The notes: generated by a model not told the origin, from the letters alone. A stretch of 64,000 bases of DNA from Bacillus sp. BHET2 (GCF_005938125.1 NZ_VCQN01000003.1:62001-126000), one strand, 5' to 3'. Numbered from the stretch's first letter, positions 26,397 to 35,275 are shown. Numbers and translations are program-made.

Positions 26397-26705
26397 GTAG
26401 AGGGGCTAATCATCCTGTTAGTGATCCCTCTCGTATTGCCTTTGATCGGATAAAAGGCAACTCTGTAACTTGCAACATCACAAGTAATATATTTATATCT
26501 TGAACGTTGTATGTTGTTTGCAGATAATAAACAGCCGCGGGCAATTCCTTGAGTCGTTTGATATACCTAAACGACGTAAGCCCTACCTCTCTTACATCCT
26601 AACGGCTCCGAAGCCGATCCAGTGTGAATAAGTTGTTAAATCAAAACAGAATAGAATTACGAATTATCTTCTCTATCGTTTTAATGTATGTTACAAGATT
26701 ACAAT
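26360..26705 (-). ncRNA. Candidate orphan structured RNA, about 345 nt
   Basis: A near-consensus promoter on the minus strand (26711-26739) and a strong terminator (26355-26396) bracket about 345 bases with no plausible gene. The body can form at least six hairpins: 26399-26431, 26436-26460 (8-bp stem), 26468-26485, 26553-26575 (7-bp stem), 26576-26595 and 26603-26616 (CGGCT/AGCCG). It does not match the tmRNA, RNase P, SRP or THI/T-box motifs I know, and I cannot assign 6S RNA. It lies downstream of the oxidase gene and convergent with the ABC operon, so it is unlikely to be a leader. Confidence 0.55.
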
Positions 26706-26710
26706 AACTA

Positions 26711-26739
26711 AATATAACATCAATATTAAAACGTGTCAA
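26711..26739 (-). promoter_or_regulatory. Strong sigma-A promoter of the candidate RNA
   Basis: TTGACA (26734-26739), a 17-base spacer and TATATT (26711-26716) read on the minus strand, beginning 12 bases past the stop of the 26752-27174 gene. Confidence 0.7.
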
Positions 26740-26751
26740 GGGTTAAAATTG

Positions 26752-27174
26752 TTATAATTCAAGTGACTGAGGTGAATCTTCCTCATCATTCATTAAGCGG
26801 ATGGCAGTAGGCTCGATTTTCAAAACAATGTAATTCGGGTCGTCCGGACCTTCAAACCAACGCTTCATATGGTCATTCCATAATTTTTCTTTGTAATGGG
26901 CAGACTCTTCAATAGAAGCTCGGCCTTCCACTTCAACGAAGGTGTCCCCATAGCCTTCTCCTTCATAGCCAAGAAGGATATGAACATTTGGATTATCTTC
27001 AATTTCATCAGCTTTATGTGTTTGCTTATTTGTTGGTGTATACATTGTAAGGTCCTCATGTGAAAATGTCATGTATCTTGAATGTGGCTTATTATTTTTA
27101 ACCGTTGCAAGCGTTCCTATCTTACTTTCATCAAGAACCTTTATGATTTGTTGTTTCAGTTCAACTTGTGACAC
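26752..27174 (-). CDS. Pyridoxamine 5'-phosphate oxidase family protein (general stress protein 26-like)
   Basis: A 140-residue split-barrel flavin-binding type protein. The opening IGTLATVKNNKPHSRYMTF and the later IEPTAIRLMND match the PNPOx-like general stress protein 26 group (B. subtilis YdaG). These small proteins bind FMN or F420-like cofactors; true oxidase activity is unproven. It starts at GTG with AAAGGAGATGG upstream and stands alone on the minus strand. Confidence 0.85.
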   Translation of the reverse strand: MSQVELKQQIIKVLDESKIGTLATVKNNKPHSRYMTFSHEDLTMYTPTNKQTHKADEIEDNPNVHILLGYEGEGYGDTFVEVEGRASIEESAHYKEKLWNDHMKRWFEGPDDPNYIVLKIEPTAIRLMNDEEDSPQSLEL

Positions 27175-27304
27175 TTAATCCATCTCCTTTAATCAGTCAT
27201 ATAACCATACTATTCCTTTTAATAAGGCGAAATAAACATAGGAATGTGTACACAGTGTGCTTATCGGGAATAGCGGAAATAACCAAAAATGAAGGAGGAT
27301 GCCT

Positions 27305-27943
27305 ATGATACCCGAAGAGTTGGTAGAACTTTGCAAGAAGAGGATGGAGCCATTCGCCTGTGAAGGGTTTGTGTATGGCCGTGGCCCGCAAACGCCGTCC
27401 ATTATGATTGTAGGGGAAGCTCCTGGAGAAACCGAAATTCACAATGGATTGCCATTTAGCGGGCGGGCAGGAAAGGTGCTGGATGAATTCTTTCACTACT
27501 TAGGCGTTTCAAGGGAAGAGATCTATTTCACTTCTACGGTTAGAAGCAGACCTTACAAAATCGTCTCAAAACAAACCAATGATGGTGAAATCATTCAAAA
27601 GAAATATAATAGGGCACCGAATAGTAAAGAACAGGTTGCCCATGCTCCGATTCTGGATTATGAGATGCAGCACATCAAGCCGAAACAGCTAGTGACATTG
27701 GGGAATATAGGATTACAGCGATTATTGGGTAAGCAATACACCATTTCTAAAGTGCATGGTAAGTTGATCTATTCACCCGTTAGGCGATTGGTGGATCCTG
27801 AAACGAATGAATGGGGGATGAGTGATGAGGCTTTTCACATTTTTCCCACCTATCACCCGGCCTCCATATTTTATAATCGTTCGTTGGAGAAAGAGATTTA
27901 CAAAGACCTTGAAGTGTTGAAAGAACTCTTTAGGGAAAAATAA
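27305..27943 (+). CDS. Uracil-DNA glycosylase family protein
   Basis: A 212-residue member of the UDG superfamily. Motif 1 reads VGEAPGETEIHNGLPFSGRAGKVLDEFF and the C-terminal motif 2 reads FPTYHPASIFYNRS, both of family-4/5 type, though the usual iron-sulphur cysteines are only partly matched. It would remove uracil from DNA or be a related glycosylase. The frame opens at an ATG at 27299 that lies in the ribosome site itself; GGAGG is 6 bases before the ATG at 27305, so this is the start. Confidence 0.82.
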   Translation: MIPEELVELCKKRMEPFACEGFVYGRGPQTPSIMIVGEAPGETEIHNGLPFSGRAGKVLDEFFHYLGVSREEIYFTSTVRSRPYKIVSKQTNDGEIIQKKYNRAPNSKEQVAHAPILDYEMQHIKPKQLVTLGNIGLQRLLGKQYTISKVHGKLIYSPVRRLVDPETNEWGMSDEAFHIFPTYHPASIFYNRSLEKEIYKDLEVLKELFREK

Positions 27944-28013
27944 TGAGCCATTCATGTTTTATGCCCTAATTGAATGGGAAACGTAAGGAAAATGAATGTA
28001 AAGGTGATGACAG

Positions 28014-28529
28014 ATGTTTTTTGGAACGTGGTATGGCATATACCGAATCATAATAGTTGGAGTACTCGGATACTTATCTCTGGTTGTTCTATTAAGGGTA
28101 TCAGGAAAAAGGACTTTATCTAAGATGAATGCCTTTGACTTGATTGTAACCGTGGGGATCGGTTCGGTGCTTGGAATCATTCTCCTGAATAAGAAAGTAC
28201 CCTTGGTGGAAGGTGTGACAGCATATCTGGTCTTGATTGGAATGCAATATGTGGTCGCTTGGTTATCTGTACGATCTCACACAATCGATCAGTTGGTGAA
28301 GTCTTCACCTAGTCTTTTATATTATCAGGATCAATTTATAAGTGAGAGAATGAAAAAGGAAAGAATAGCCGAAATGGATGTTTTTCAGGCTGTCAGGGAT
28401 AATGGATATGGATCATTGAATGATGTGAAAATGGTGATTCTCGAAGCGGATGGAGGATTTTCGGTCATCGGCAAGTCAAATGATACAGATGGTGAGGTCA
28501 TGAAGCACGTTAGAGGATATTCAGAATAA
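28014..28529 (+). CDS. DUF421 (YetF-like) membrane protein
   Basis: A 171-residue protein with three N-terminal membrane helices and a small soluble C-terminal domain. The segment LLRVSGKRTLSKMNAFDLIVTVGIGSVLG near 27-55 is the DUF421 hallmark. Bacillus members such as YetF influence spore germination or membrane properties; the role here is unknown. AAGGTGAT stands before the ATG, and a terminator follows. Confidence 0.88.
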   Translation: MFFGTWYGIYRIIIVGVLGYLSLVVLLRVSGKRTLSKMNAFDLIVTVGIGSVLGIILLNKKVPLVEGVTAYLVLIGMQYVVAWLSVRSHTIDQLVKSSPSLLYYQDQFISERMKKERIAEMDVFQAVRDNGYGSLNDVKMVILEADGGFSVIGKSNDTDGEVMKHVRGYSE

Positions 28530-28534
28530 AGTTG

Positions 28535-28566
28535 GATGGCATTTCAGAAGGAATGCCATCTTTTTC
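28535..28566 (+). terminator. Terminator after DUF421 gene
   Basis: GATGGCATT and AATGCCATC pair, then T5. Confidence 0.8.
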
Positions 28567-28585
28567 TTGTCTATAACCTGTGAGC

Positions 28586-28834
28586 CTACTGTTTCGTTAG
28601 ATTTTCCCGCGCCATTTTCACAAGCTCCTTAACCATACTACCGCCAATCCTACCGCCGACTTTTCCTGCTTGCTCCGATGTCAATTTTCCATTATAGCCC
28701 CTTTGAAGTGGAATTCCCTGTTCCCTGGCGATTTCATATTTCGCATCTTTCGGGTCCTGTGTACCTGATACTTTCGCTTTCAATTGGTCCATCGCTTCTC
28801 GCGATTCAGGTACTAGAAGTTTTCTTTTCGGCAT
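28586..28834 (-). CDS. Alpha/beta-type small acid-soluble spore protein
   Basis: An 82-residue SASP. The germination-protease site region reads YEIAREQGI (about 33-41), and the DNA-binding second half reads GYNGKLTSEQAGKVGGRIGGSMVKELV, the family consensus. Made in the forespore, it coats and protects spore DNA and is degraded at germination. GAAGGGGTG precedes the ATG. Expression should be sigma-G driven; I see CATTCTA upstream but no clear -35, so the promoter is not called. It is the firmest evidence that this organism sporulates. Confidence 0.95.
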   Translation of the reverse strand: MPKRKLLVPESREAMDQLKAKVSGTQDPKDAKYEIAREQGIPLQRGYNGKLTSEQAGKVGGRIGGSMVKELVKMARENLTKQ

Positions 28835-29013
28835 ATTATCACCCCTTCAATTAGAATGCCCTAAATTTTTTTTATAAGTAAAAAGACTTGTTCTATAAGG
28901 GTTTCCTATCTGTTGCAATGAAAGAGGAATAAAAAAAGATTGTCTATATTATGTCAAATAAAATATAATTCTTAATAGTTAGATAATTTTGTGAAAGAAA
29001 TGGGGGAAATGCC

Positions 29014-30471
29014 ATGGAAGAATTCATTGGCAAGTTGGTAGGGGTCCTTTGGTCTCCGGTCATGATTTATTTTTGCTTGGGTGTTGGCTTACTATTTTCA
29101 ATTTTAACGAAGTTTTTACAAGTGCGGTTGATCAAGGACATGGTGGCCCAAATGTTCAAGGGAGGAAGCTCCAGTGCAGGTGTATCCTCATTTCAGGCCT
29201 TGGCGCTTTCATTATCCGGACGTGTTGGAACTGGAAATATCGCCGGTACGGCAACAGCGATAGCCTTTGGTGGTCCAGGAGCAGTGTTCTGGATGTGGAC
29301 GATTGCCTTTATTGGGGCGAGCAGTGCATTTATAGAATCGACGTTGGCACAAATCTATAAGGTGAAGCAGGACGGAGAATATCGTGGGGGACCTGCTTAT
29401 TACATTGAAAAAGGAATCGGCTGGAAATGGTATGCAGTTCTCTTTTCATTGGCAACGCTGCTGGCCATGAGCATTTTAATGCCGGGGATTCAATCGAATT
29501 CCATTGCATTAGGTCTTGAAAATGCATTTGGTCTTAATACGACGGTAACAGGAATCGGTCTTGTGGTATTACTTGCCGTCATTATTTTTGGAGGAGTGAA
29601 GCGTATTGTAGGAGTCGCTCAATACGTCGTTCCATTTATGGCCATTGCCTATATTCTTTTATCTCTTATTATTGTAGGAATGAATATTACGGAAATTCCG
29701 GCTGTTTTTTCTTTGATATTTAAAAGCGCTTTTGGAGTTGATTCGGCCTTCGGAGGAATCATTGGGATGGCAGTGTCATGGGGAGTGAAGCGTGGAATCT
29801 ACTCCAATGAAGCAGGTCAGGGTACTGGGCCACATGCTGCAGCGGCTGCAGAGGTTTCCCATCCTGCTAAGCAAGGTTTGGTCCAAGCGTTTTCGGTATA
29901 CATCGATACCCTCCTTGTATGTACGGCAACAGCCTTCATGATTTTGTTCACAGGTTCCTTCAATACAGAAGGGCCCGATGGAACGATGCTTGCGAACAAT
30001 TTAGAGGGCATTGAAGCAGGACCAGGATACACGCAGGCAGCCATTGAATCAGTGATTCCTGGTTTCGGGGCTTCATTTGTTGCGATCGCATTATTCTTCT
30101 TTGCTTTTACAACGATCATGGCTTACTATTACATGGCAGAAACAAATGTCGCTTATTTATTAAGAGGAAAGAACTCGAAGGTAGCGATGACAATCTTGAA
30201 GTTCGTCTTGCTTGGAGCGACTTTCTATGGGGCTGTAAGAGAAGCAGCATTAGCGTGGGCATTGGGTGATATCGGCCTTGGAATCATGGTCTGGCTGAAC
30301 TTGATCGCCATCCTCATCTTGGCAAAACCAGCTCTTAAAGCATTGAAGGATTATGAGGAGCAGAAGAAACAAGGTCTTGATCCCGTCTTCAACTCAACGA
30401 AACTCGGTATTAAAAATGCAGAGTTCTGGGAACAAGAATATAAAGTGGAAGACAAAGAAAACGCATCATAA
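29014..30471 (+). CDS. Sodium:alanine symporter family (AGCS) transporter
   Basis: A 485-residue membrane protein with about 11 helices. The conserved opening FQALALSLSGRVGTGNIAGTATAIAFGGPGA (around 60-90) and SNEAGQGTGPHAAAAAEVSHPAKQG (around 263-287) are AGCS signatures, the latter contributing to substrate binding. It moves alanine or glycine with sodium; the B. subtilis counterparts are AlsT and YflA. GGGGGA precedes the ATG. It is a single-gene unit with a perfect hairpin terminator. Confidence 0.92.
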   Translation: MEEFIGKLVGVLWSPVMIYFCLGVGLLFSILTKFLQVRLIKDMVAQMFKGGSSSAGVSSFQALALSLSGRVGTGNIAGTATAIAFGGPGAVFWMWTIAFIGASSAFIESTLAQIYKVKQDGEYRGGPAYYIEKGIGWKWYAVLFSLATLLAMSILMPGIQSNSIALGLENAFGLNTTVTGIGLVVLLAVIIFGGVKRIVGVAQYVVPFMAIAYILLSLIIVGMNITEIPAVFSLIFKSAFGVDSAFGGIIGMAVSWGVKRGIYSNEAGQGTGPHAAAAAEVSHPAKQGLVQAFSVYIDTLLVCTATAFMILFTGSFNTEGPDGTMLANNLEGIEAGPGYTQAAIESVIPGFGASFVAIALFFFAFTTIMAYYYMAETNVAYLLRGKNSKVAMTILKFVLLGATFYGAVREAALAWALGDIGLGIMVWLNLIAILILAKPALKALKDYEEQKKQGLDPVFNSTKLGIKNAEFWEQEYKVEDKENAS

Positions 30472-30478
30472 TAAACGT

Positions 30479-30517
30479 AAGAAGCCTGTTGCCGAAGTGG
30501 CAACAGGCTTCTTATTG
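30479..30517 (+). terminator. Terminator after AGCS gene
   Basis: GAAGCCTGTTGCC and GGCAACAGGCTTC form a perfect 13-bp stem, then TTATTG. Confidence 0.8.
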
Positions 30518-30518
30518 T

Positions 30519-31004
30519 TTATGAAACTGAGCTTTCATCAGAGAAATAAAACGGGTCTCCAATATATTTTTGAAAAGCATACATGAGCAGGGATTTAATA
30601 AAGAATAGGATTGATAATTGGTATTGTCTTAAATCAACCATTCTCCACACACCGAGCTTTTTGAAAAGGGAGTAGAACGGGTATGTAAAGAATGCATCGA
30701 CCAGAATATTCACGAATACATAAAGATAAAAGTTCTTATAACTGAATTTAAGAATCCATATTGAACCGCTCAGGAAAACCCCTAAGGTAAAAGGTAAAAT
30801 ACCATTCGTTTTCGGAAAGATTTTCGTCGTGATTGTCCACCATTTCAGCCTTTCTGCCAATACATTTTCAGAATAAACAAGCACAGACATGAATAGTGAG
30901 GCAGGTAAATATCGTTTAATACTTTCCTTTCCAGCTAATATGAGAAATGTCCACGAAATGAGCATCAGTACGAGTATGTAAAGTTTATTTTTATGTTGAC
31001 TCAA
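30519..31004 (-). CDS. CBO0543-family membrane protein
   Basis: A 161-residue protein with five hydrophobic segments and the ENVLAERLKWWTITTKIFPKTNGILPFTLGVFLSGSIW region seen in CBO0543-family proteins of Firmicutes. Function unknown. It starts at TTG with AAGGGGGA 6 bases upstream. It is alone on the minus strand and ends beside the AGCS terminator. Confidence 0.7.
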   Translation of the reverse strand: MSQHKNKLYILVLMLISWTFLILAGKESIKRYLPASLFMSVLVYSENVLAERLKWWTITTKIFPKTNGILPFTLGVFLSGSIWILKFSYKNFYLYVFVNILVDAFFTYPFYSLFKKLGVWRMVDLRQYQLSILFFIKSLLMYAFQKYIGDPFYFSDESSVS

Positions 31005-31193
31005 GGTGATTCCCCCTTAAAGAATCGCAAAATATCTTAACGTTAGAATGGTACATTGGAAAGGAAATTATACGGATAGAGATGAAAATGTATTCCGATC
31101 AGATTAGTAAACAATATCTTTGAGTTGGAGATTCAAATTGATTATGATAAATGGAGAGTTAACGCAATGCATTAACTAGGAGGTGCTGTTCCC

Positions 31194-32360
31194 ATGGACT
31201 TATATGAATCGTATATACAAAATGAACGCCAAAGGAAGCTGGTTGGATTGGCAGGGAGGCTTGCGGATTCGTTTTCTGAACGAGGGGAAGCGTATGATAG
31301 GCAAGATGCTTTTCCTTATGAAAATTTTGAAGACCTAAAGAAAAGTGGGTATGGGGCATTATCCCTTCCTAAAGAGTATGGAGGGGAAGAAATCAGTCTA
31401 TATGAGCTAGTGATGATCCAGGAAAGACTTGCCACAGGAGATGCTGCAACAGCATTATCCATTGGCTGGCATCTCGGAGGATTGATGGAACTGACGGAAA
31501 CCCGGTTGTGGGAAGAAGAGGTATTCAAGGATCTTTGTGAGAAGATCACAGCTAACTATGCACTTATTAACCGGGCTGCGACAGAACCAGCAACAGGTAG
31601 TCCGACGCGTGGAGGGCTACCGGAGACAAAAGCGATGAAAACCGAAGAAGGATGGACATTAACTGGAAGGAAATCCTTTACTTCGATGGCGAGAGTGCTG
31701 GACTATTCTTTAGTATCAGCAACAATCGGTGACACAGACGAAAAGGGTTTCTTTCTTGTAGATCATGATATAGAAGGGGTAAGTATCGATGAGACGTGGG
31801 ATACGATGTCTATGAAGGGAACAGGTAGTGATGACCTTGTTCTTACAGATGTTCAGGTCCCGCCATCAGCACTTGTCGAACGTGACGGATTAAATCCGGA
31901 TGGAAAGAATGACATACCTAAAGCATGGCTTCTTCATATACCTGCTTGCTACATTGGAGTCGCGATTGCAGCACGAAATTATGCCATTCAATTCGCGAAA
32001 GATTATTCCCCAAACAGTTTGCCCGGACCGATCAAGGATGTACCTGAAGTTCAGAGGAAAATCGGAGAAATGGAACTAGAACTGTTTAAAGCCAGACAAA
32101 TTCTTTATTCAGTGGCTGATAAGTGGGGGAGAGAACCTCAAAAGCGGAAAGACATGGCACAAGAGCTTGCTTCCGTCAAACATGTCGTCACGAACAGCGC
32201 TTTCCAGATTGTTGATACAGCCATGAGAATTGTCGGAGCAAAGAGTCTTTTCCGCTCAAACCCAATGCAGCGATATTATCGCGATGTGAGGGCAGGCCTT
32301 CATAACCCGCCGATGGATGACATGGTTATCGGGGTGTTGGCGAAAATCGCTTTAAAATAA
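31194..32360 (+). CDS. Acyl-CoA dehydrogenase family protein (YdbM-like)
   Basis: A 388-residue flavoenzyme with the three-domain acyl-CoA dehydrogenase layout: N-terminal helices, beta domain (ATEPATGSPTRGGLPETKA and GRKSFTSMA) and C-terminal helices ending MQRYYRDVRAGLHNPPMDD. It resembles B. subtilis YdbM. The substrate is unknown, and it lies far from the beta-oxidation genes of the paa operon. AGGAGGT precedes the ATG. A perfect 17-bp hairpin follows. Confidence 0.88.
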   Translation: MDLYESYIQNERQRKLVGLAGRLADSFSERGEAYDRQDAFPYENFEDLKKSGYGALSLPKEYGGEEISLYELVMIQERLATGDAATALSIGWHLGGLMELTETRLWEEEVFKDLCEKITANYALINRAATEPATGSPTRGGLPETKAMKTEEGWTLTGRKSFTSMARVLDYSLVSATIGDTDEKGFFLVDHDIEGVSIDETWDTMSMKGTGSDDLVLTDVQVPPSALVERDGLNPDGKNDIPKAWLLHIPACYIGVAIAARNYAIQFAKDYSPNSLPGPIKDVPEVQRKIGEMELELFKARQILYSVADKWGREPQKRKDMAQELASVKHVVTNSAFQIVDTAMRIVGAKSLFRSNPMQRYYRDVRAGLHNPPMDDMVIGVLAKIALK

Positions 32361-32362
32361 TC

Positions 32363-32400
32363 CCAAAAAGGTATAGACGATTCCGTCTATACCTTTTTGG
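32363..32400 (+). terminator. Terminator after acyl-CoA dehydrogenase
   Basis: A perfect 17-bp stem (CCAAAAAGGTATAGACG and its complement) around an ATTC loop. It could serve both strands. Confidence 0.85.
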
Positions 32401-32423
32401 CTGAGGAGAAAACGCCTCATGAC

Positions 32424-33500
32424 TTATTCAGGATATAATGCTTTTTCCAATACGGTTTGATGCTGTTCTTCTAATATGTGGATTTCACTCAATTCTTCAA
32501 TCAAATCGTGAATGGACAAGAGTTCATAGAGCATAACGGTTTCACAGGAAAAATGATGCTTCATGGATTGGAATGGTTTCATATGAAGCCCTTCATGATC
32601 ATCCCAGAATTCTTCCAAAAGGTTTTTCATTAGGGTGAAATGCTGTTCAGATATATGGAACGATGGATGATGCATGATTCCCTTTATACTTTGCGTTGCA
32701 TCCAAGATCCTTTCTTTCTCTTCATTACTGAAAGAATACTGAACGGGAAGATAGATCAAGTTCCCGATATGAAAAAGAATCTGTCTTAAAATGTTAAGTT
32801 TTTTGTACTCATAATGGAAGTAGCGCATTTCCTGACGGCTCGAGCGATGAAGTTTCCATTCTTCCTTTTGATATTCACAAAGCGTATCCGTCGACTCGAT
32901 CTCTCTTAAAATATCATTGAATATCAATTTGGTGTCCTTATGGAGGGAATGGTTCTGCAGAACTTCAGACCCTCTTCTTTCCAATAAATTTCCCGTTTTG
33001 AAGTAAAGATTATGAATGTTGGTCGAAATCGTTTGTGAATATTTTGGAGGCAGGATCCACAGGTTTACCAATGTAGATACAATTAGCCCGATTGTAGTCG
33101 TCCCAAGGCGGATGAAAAACGTGGCAACATAGTGATCATGGATCGTGGGAATCATTGCGATTCCTGTTAAAGTGGCAACCAGTATCCCTGCTCCGAGATG
33201 AAGTTTATGGCAGGTGATGATGGTCAGGAGAGCTACCAGTGCATATGTAATGGCATGATCTCCTAATGTATGAGTGATGATCACCGCAAATAAAGCTCCA
33301 ATAGCGGATGCTGGGAAGCGTATAAATGCCTTTTTTATTGAGTTGGCAGCGGTCGGTTCAATCGTGACGATGGCTGTAATCACAGCAAAGGTCGCCGGCC
33401 AATTCATCAACCCACAAATAAACGCTGTAAGAAATACAGCGATGCCCGTTTTGGCAATTCTTCCTCCGACAAACTGAAATTTTTTAAGATAATCCATCAT
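32424..33500 (-). CDS. FUSC/aromatic acid exporter family protein
   Basis: A 358-residue protein. About the first 145 residues hold six close membrane helices (FICGLMNWPATFAVITAIVTIEPT and so on) of the FUSC/ArAE type; the remaining 210 residues are cytoplasmic helices. B. subtilis homologues are YqjA and YgaE. Members export aromatic acids or other small organic acids, though evidence in Bacillus is thin. A ribosome site AGAGGG lies close to the first of two adjacent ATGs. Confidence 0.85.
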   Translation of the reverse strand: MMDYLKKFQFVGGRIAKTGIAVFLTAFICGLMNWPATFAVITAIVTIEPTAANSIKKAFIRFPASAIGALFAVIITHTLGDHAITYALVALLTIITCHKLHLGAGILVATLTGIAMIPTIHDHYVATFFIRLGTTTIGLIVSTLVNLWILPPKYSQTISTNIHNLYFKTGNLLERRGSEVLQNHSLHKDTKLIFNDILREIESTDTLCEYQKEEWKLHRSSRQEMRYFHYEYKKLNILRQILFHIGNLIYLPVQYSFSNEEKERILDATQSIKGIMHHPSFHISEQHFTLMKNLLEEFWDDHEGLHMKPFQSMKHHFSCETVMLYELLSIHDLIEELSEIHILEEQHQTVLEKALYPE

Positions 33501-33570
33501 TTAACCCTCTTTAGCAAAATACTATCTCTTCAATTATAAAGGAAGTAAAAGTCAATTTAAATCCATTGAC

Positions 33571-33604
33571 AAAAAAGAACTGTTCTAAAGAAGAACAGTT
33601 CTTG
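33571..33604 (-). terminator. Terminator of the receiver-like gene
   Basis: AAGAACTGTTCT and AGAACAGTTCTT form a 12-bp stem; the T run is on the minus strand. Confidence 0.75.
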
Positions 33605-33616
33605 ATATATGATAAC

Positions 33617-33943
33617 TCATCTTAGAGGCAGAGGTCGTAATAAAATCTTGATGGCTTGAGGCATCTTGCTTGCCTTCTGAGCCTCTTTTAAATACCTGAA
33701 CATCTGTTTGCCAGCACCAGAGTTTGCGGAATGTATCGTGATTCGTTCAGCGAATAATTGCTTTTCCACCATGTAGTGTACAAGCATTAAGCCATTCCGT
33801 GTCTTACTCTCTAAGTCATGATCCAATGAAAGGTGATCGATAGAAAAATTAAGTAGCAGGTCAATACATTCATCGATATCTTTCGCAAGAATGTATCCTT
33901 CAGGACAGTGTCGATAATCGTCTAAAAACACATTTACTGTCAT
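33617..33943 (-). CDS. Cyclic-phosphate processing receiver domain protein
   Basis: A 108-residue single-domain protein with VFLDDYRHCPEGY at the start, LSLDHDLESKTRNGL in the middle and ITIHSANSGAGKQMFRYL near the end. This pattern is that of the cyclic-phosphate processing receiver domain family, a receiver-like fold often linked to RNA-end or nucleotide cyclic-phosphate systems. No partner enzyme is adjacent. The ribosome site AAGAAG is weak. A terminator follows. Confidence 0.75.
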   Translation of the reverse strand: MTVNVFLDDYRHCPEGYILAKDIDECIDLLLNFSIDHLSLDHDLESKTRNGLMLVHYMVEKQLFAERITIHSANSGAGKQMFRYLKEAQKASKMPQAIKILLRPLPLR

Positions 33944-33989
33944 ATTTATTCTTCTTTCGTCATTTGACTTAATTTAACCTTATCAGAGA

Positions 33990-34017
33990 TTGACAAATAC
34001 TTATATAGGTATATAGT
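33990..34017 (+). promoter_or_regulatory. Orphan sigma-A promoter
   Basis: TTGACA (33990-33995), a 16-base spacer and TATAGT (34012-34017) point to the right, where no plus-strand gene exists for more than 1 kb. A small hairpin ATTACAA / TTGTAAT with a T7 run (34024-34047) follows at once. Confidence 0.5.
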
Positions 34018-34116
34018 ATGATTATTACAAATATACTTGTAATTTTTTTGTGGGTTTTTAGGGAGGAATCTTGATTTGAATAAGGTGGGGAGAAAAATCT
34101 GCGATGAATAGAATAT

Positions 34117-35064
34117 TCAAGATTCCTTATTATTGACAACTTCTAATAATAAATCAGGTCGATCCGTAATGACTCCGTCAGCCCCGTTCCTTACGAGTCG
34201 TTCCATCGTGTCTTTATCGTTGATCGTCCAATAGTGAACATAGAGTCCAATGCGGTGAGCCCCGTTGATTAGGATGGGCTGTGTCAGGTCTAAGTTCCCT
34301 TCTTGAAGAGGAAGCTGAAAGGCATCGACGTTGGACCTGTATAAGTTTCTTAGAAACAATTTTTGGAAGATAACGAATTTCTTTGCTTCTTGTCTTCCGC
34401 CTTGGGTTGCCACCCTTCCTCGCGAGTGTTTTTCAACTAGATTAATAATGTTCTGGTCGAATGAGGCGATGAGGACTTTGTCTTCCATATTATATTCTGT
34501 AAGGAGCTTTAGTAATTTCTGAATGATTTCCTCTATCCGATCTTGAGGATTATCATCTTTGATTTCGATATTTACTTTCGTGTTAGGAAACCGTTGAAAT
34601 ACTTCTTCGAGCGTTGGTACATATACATGCTTACCCCGATAAGAAAATGCCCCCTTGAGATCTTGAAAGTGGTATGCAGCATCAAGGCGCTGAAGCTCTT
34701 TCAACGTGTAATCTCTAACATACCCACTTCCGTTTGTTGTGGCATCCACCGTAGGGTCATGGATCGTTACTAAGTGGCCGTCTTTTGTTATATGTATATC
34801 TGTTTCAATCACATCGACCCCTAAATCCACAGCATGCCCGAACGCCTCGATTGTGTTTCCAGGAGCAAGGAGCTTACCTCCCTGATGGGCGATGACAAGG
34901 GGGCGACCATTTTCTTGTTGAAAGAAAAGAGGGGAAGCAGCCTTTTTGACAGGTAGCCAATACACAATGATGGAAAACGAGACAAAGAAAGCGATCACCA
35001 TTGTGAGGATGATGAAGCGCTGTTTTTTAGAAGGGTTTGAGATTTTGAGGTTCATATTTTTCAT
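34117..35064 (-). CDS. Glycerophosphodiester phosphodiesterase, membrane-anchored
   Basis: A 315-residue GDPD. One N-terminal membrane helix (about 17-37) is followed by the TIM-barrel catalytic domain: VIAHQGGKLLAPGNTIEAFGHA holds the first catalytic His, ETDIHITKDGHLVTIHDPTVDATTNGSG the metal ligands (Glu, Asp) and second His. It cleaves glycerophosphodiesters to glycerol-3-phosphate and an alcohol at the outer face of the membrane. AAGGATG precedes the ATG. An 11-bp inverted repeat (34064-34074 / 34117-34127) touches the 3' end. Confidence 0.92.
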   Translation of the reverse strand: MKNMNLKISNPSKKQRFIILTMVIAFFVSFSIIVYWLPVKKAASPLFFQQENGRPLVIAHQGGKLLAPGNTIEAFGHAVDLGVDVIETDIHITKDGHLVTIHDPTVDATTNGSGYVRDYTLKELQRLDAAYHFQDLKGAFSYRGKHVYVPTLEEVFQRFPNTKVNIEIKDDNPQDRIEEIIQKLLKLLTEYNMEDKVLIASFDQNIINLVEKHSRGRVATQGGRQEAKKFVIFQKLFLRNLYRSNVDAFQLPLQEGNLDLTQPILINGAHRIGLYVHYWTINDKDTMERLVRNGADGVITDRPDLLLEVVNNKES

Positions 35065-35251
35065 GCGCTTTCATCCTTTTAAAGAAAAGATTCTTTTTTC
35101 TATTATAGGTAGGGCCTTGTTTATTTAGGACAACAAATTATGAAAAGATTTAGGTAGAACATTATAATTAGGTTTCTGTATTACTCTTTGAAGCAATTTT
35201 TTTACGTTTTAACATAAAAGCTATTGCTTTTTAAAGTAAAATAAATTACCT

Positions 35252-35268
35252 TATTAAGTAAGGGAGGC
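35252..35268 (+). promoter_or_regulatory. Palindrome at the ribosome site of the HTH-F1beta gene
   Basis: CCTTATTAAGTAAGG (about 35252-35266) pairs CCTTA with TAAGG and runs into the AAGGGAGG ribosome site. It may be an autoregulatory operator for the XRE domain, or an RNA hairpin that hides the ribosome site. Confidence 0.4.
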
Positions 35269-35275
35269 GTTTACC

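Noticed and set aside
26531..26555. Short similarity to the reverse of 16S rRNA (CAATTCC...GAGT) in the candidate RNA
   Set aside because: Only about 13 bases match with gaps; no rRNA context or further similarity.
28586..28940. Sigma-G promoter of the SASP gene
   Set aside because: CATTCTA is present on the minus strand, but no proper -35 box at the right distance; not called.
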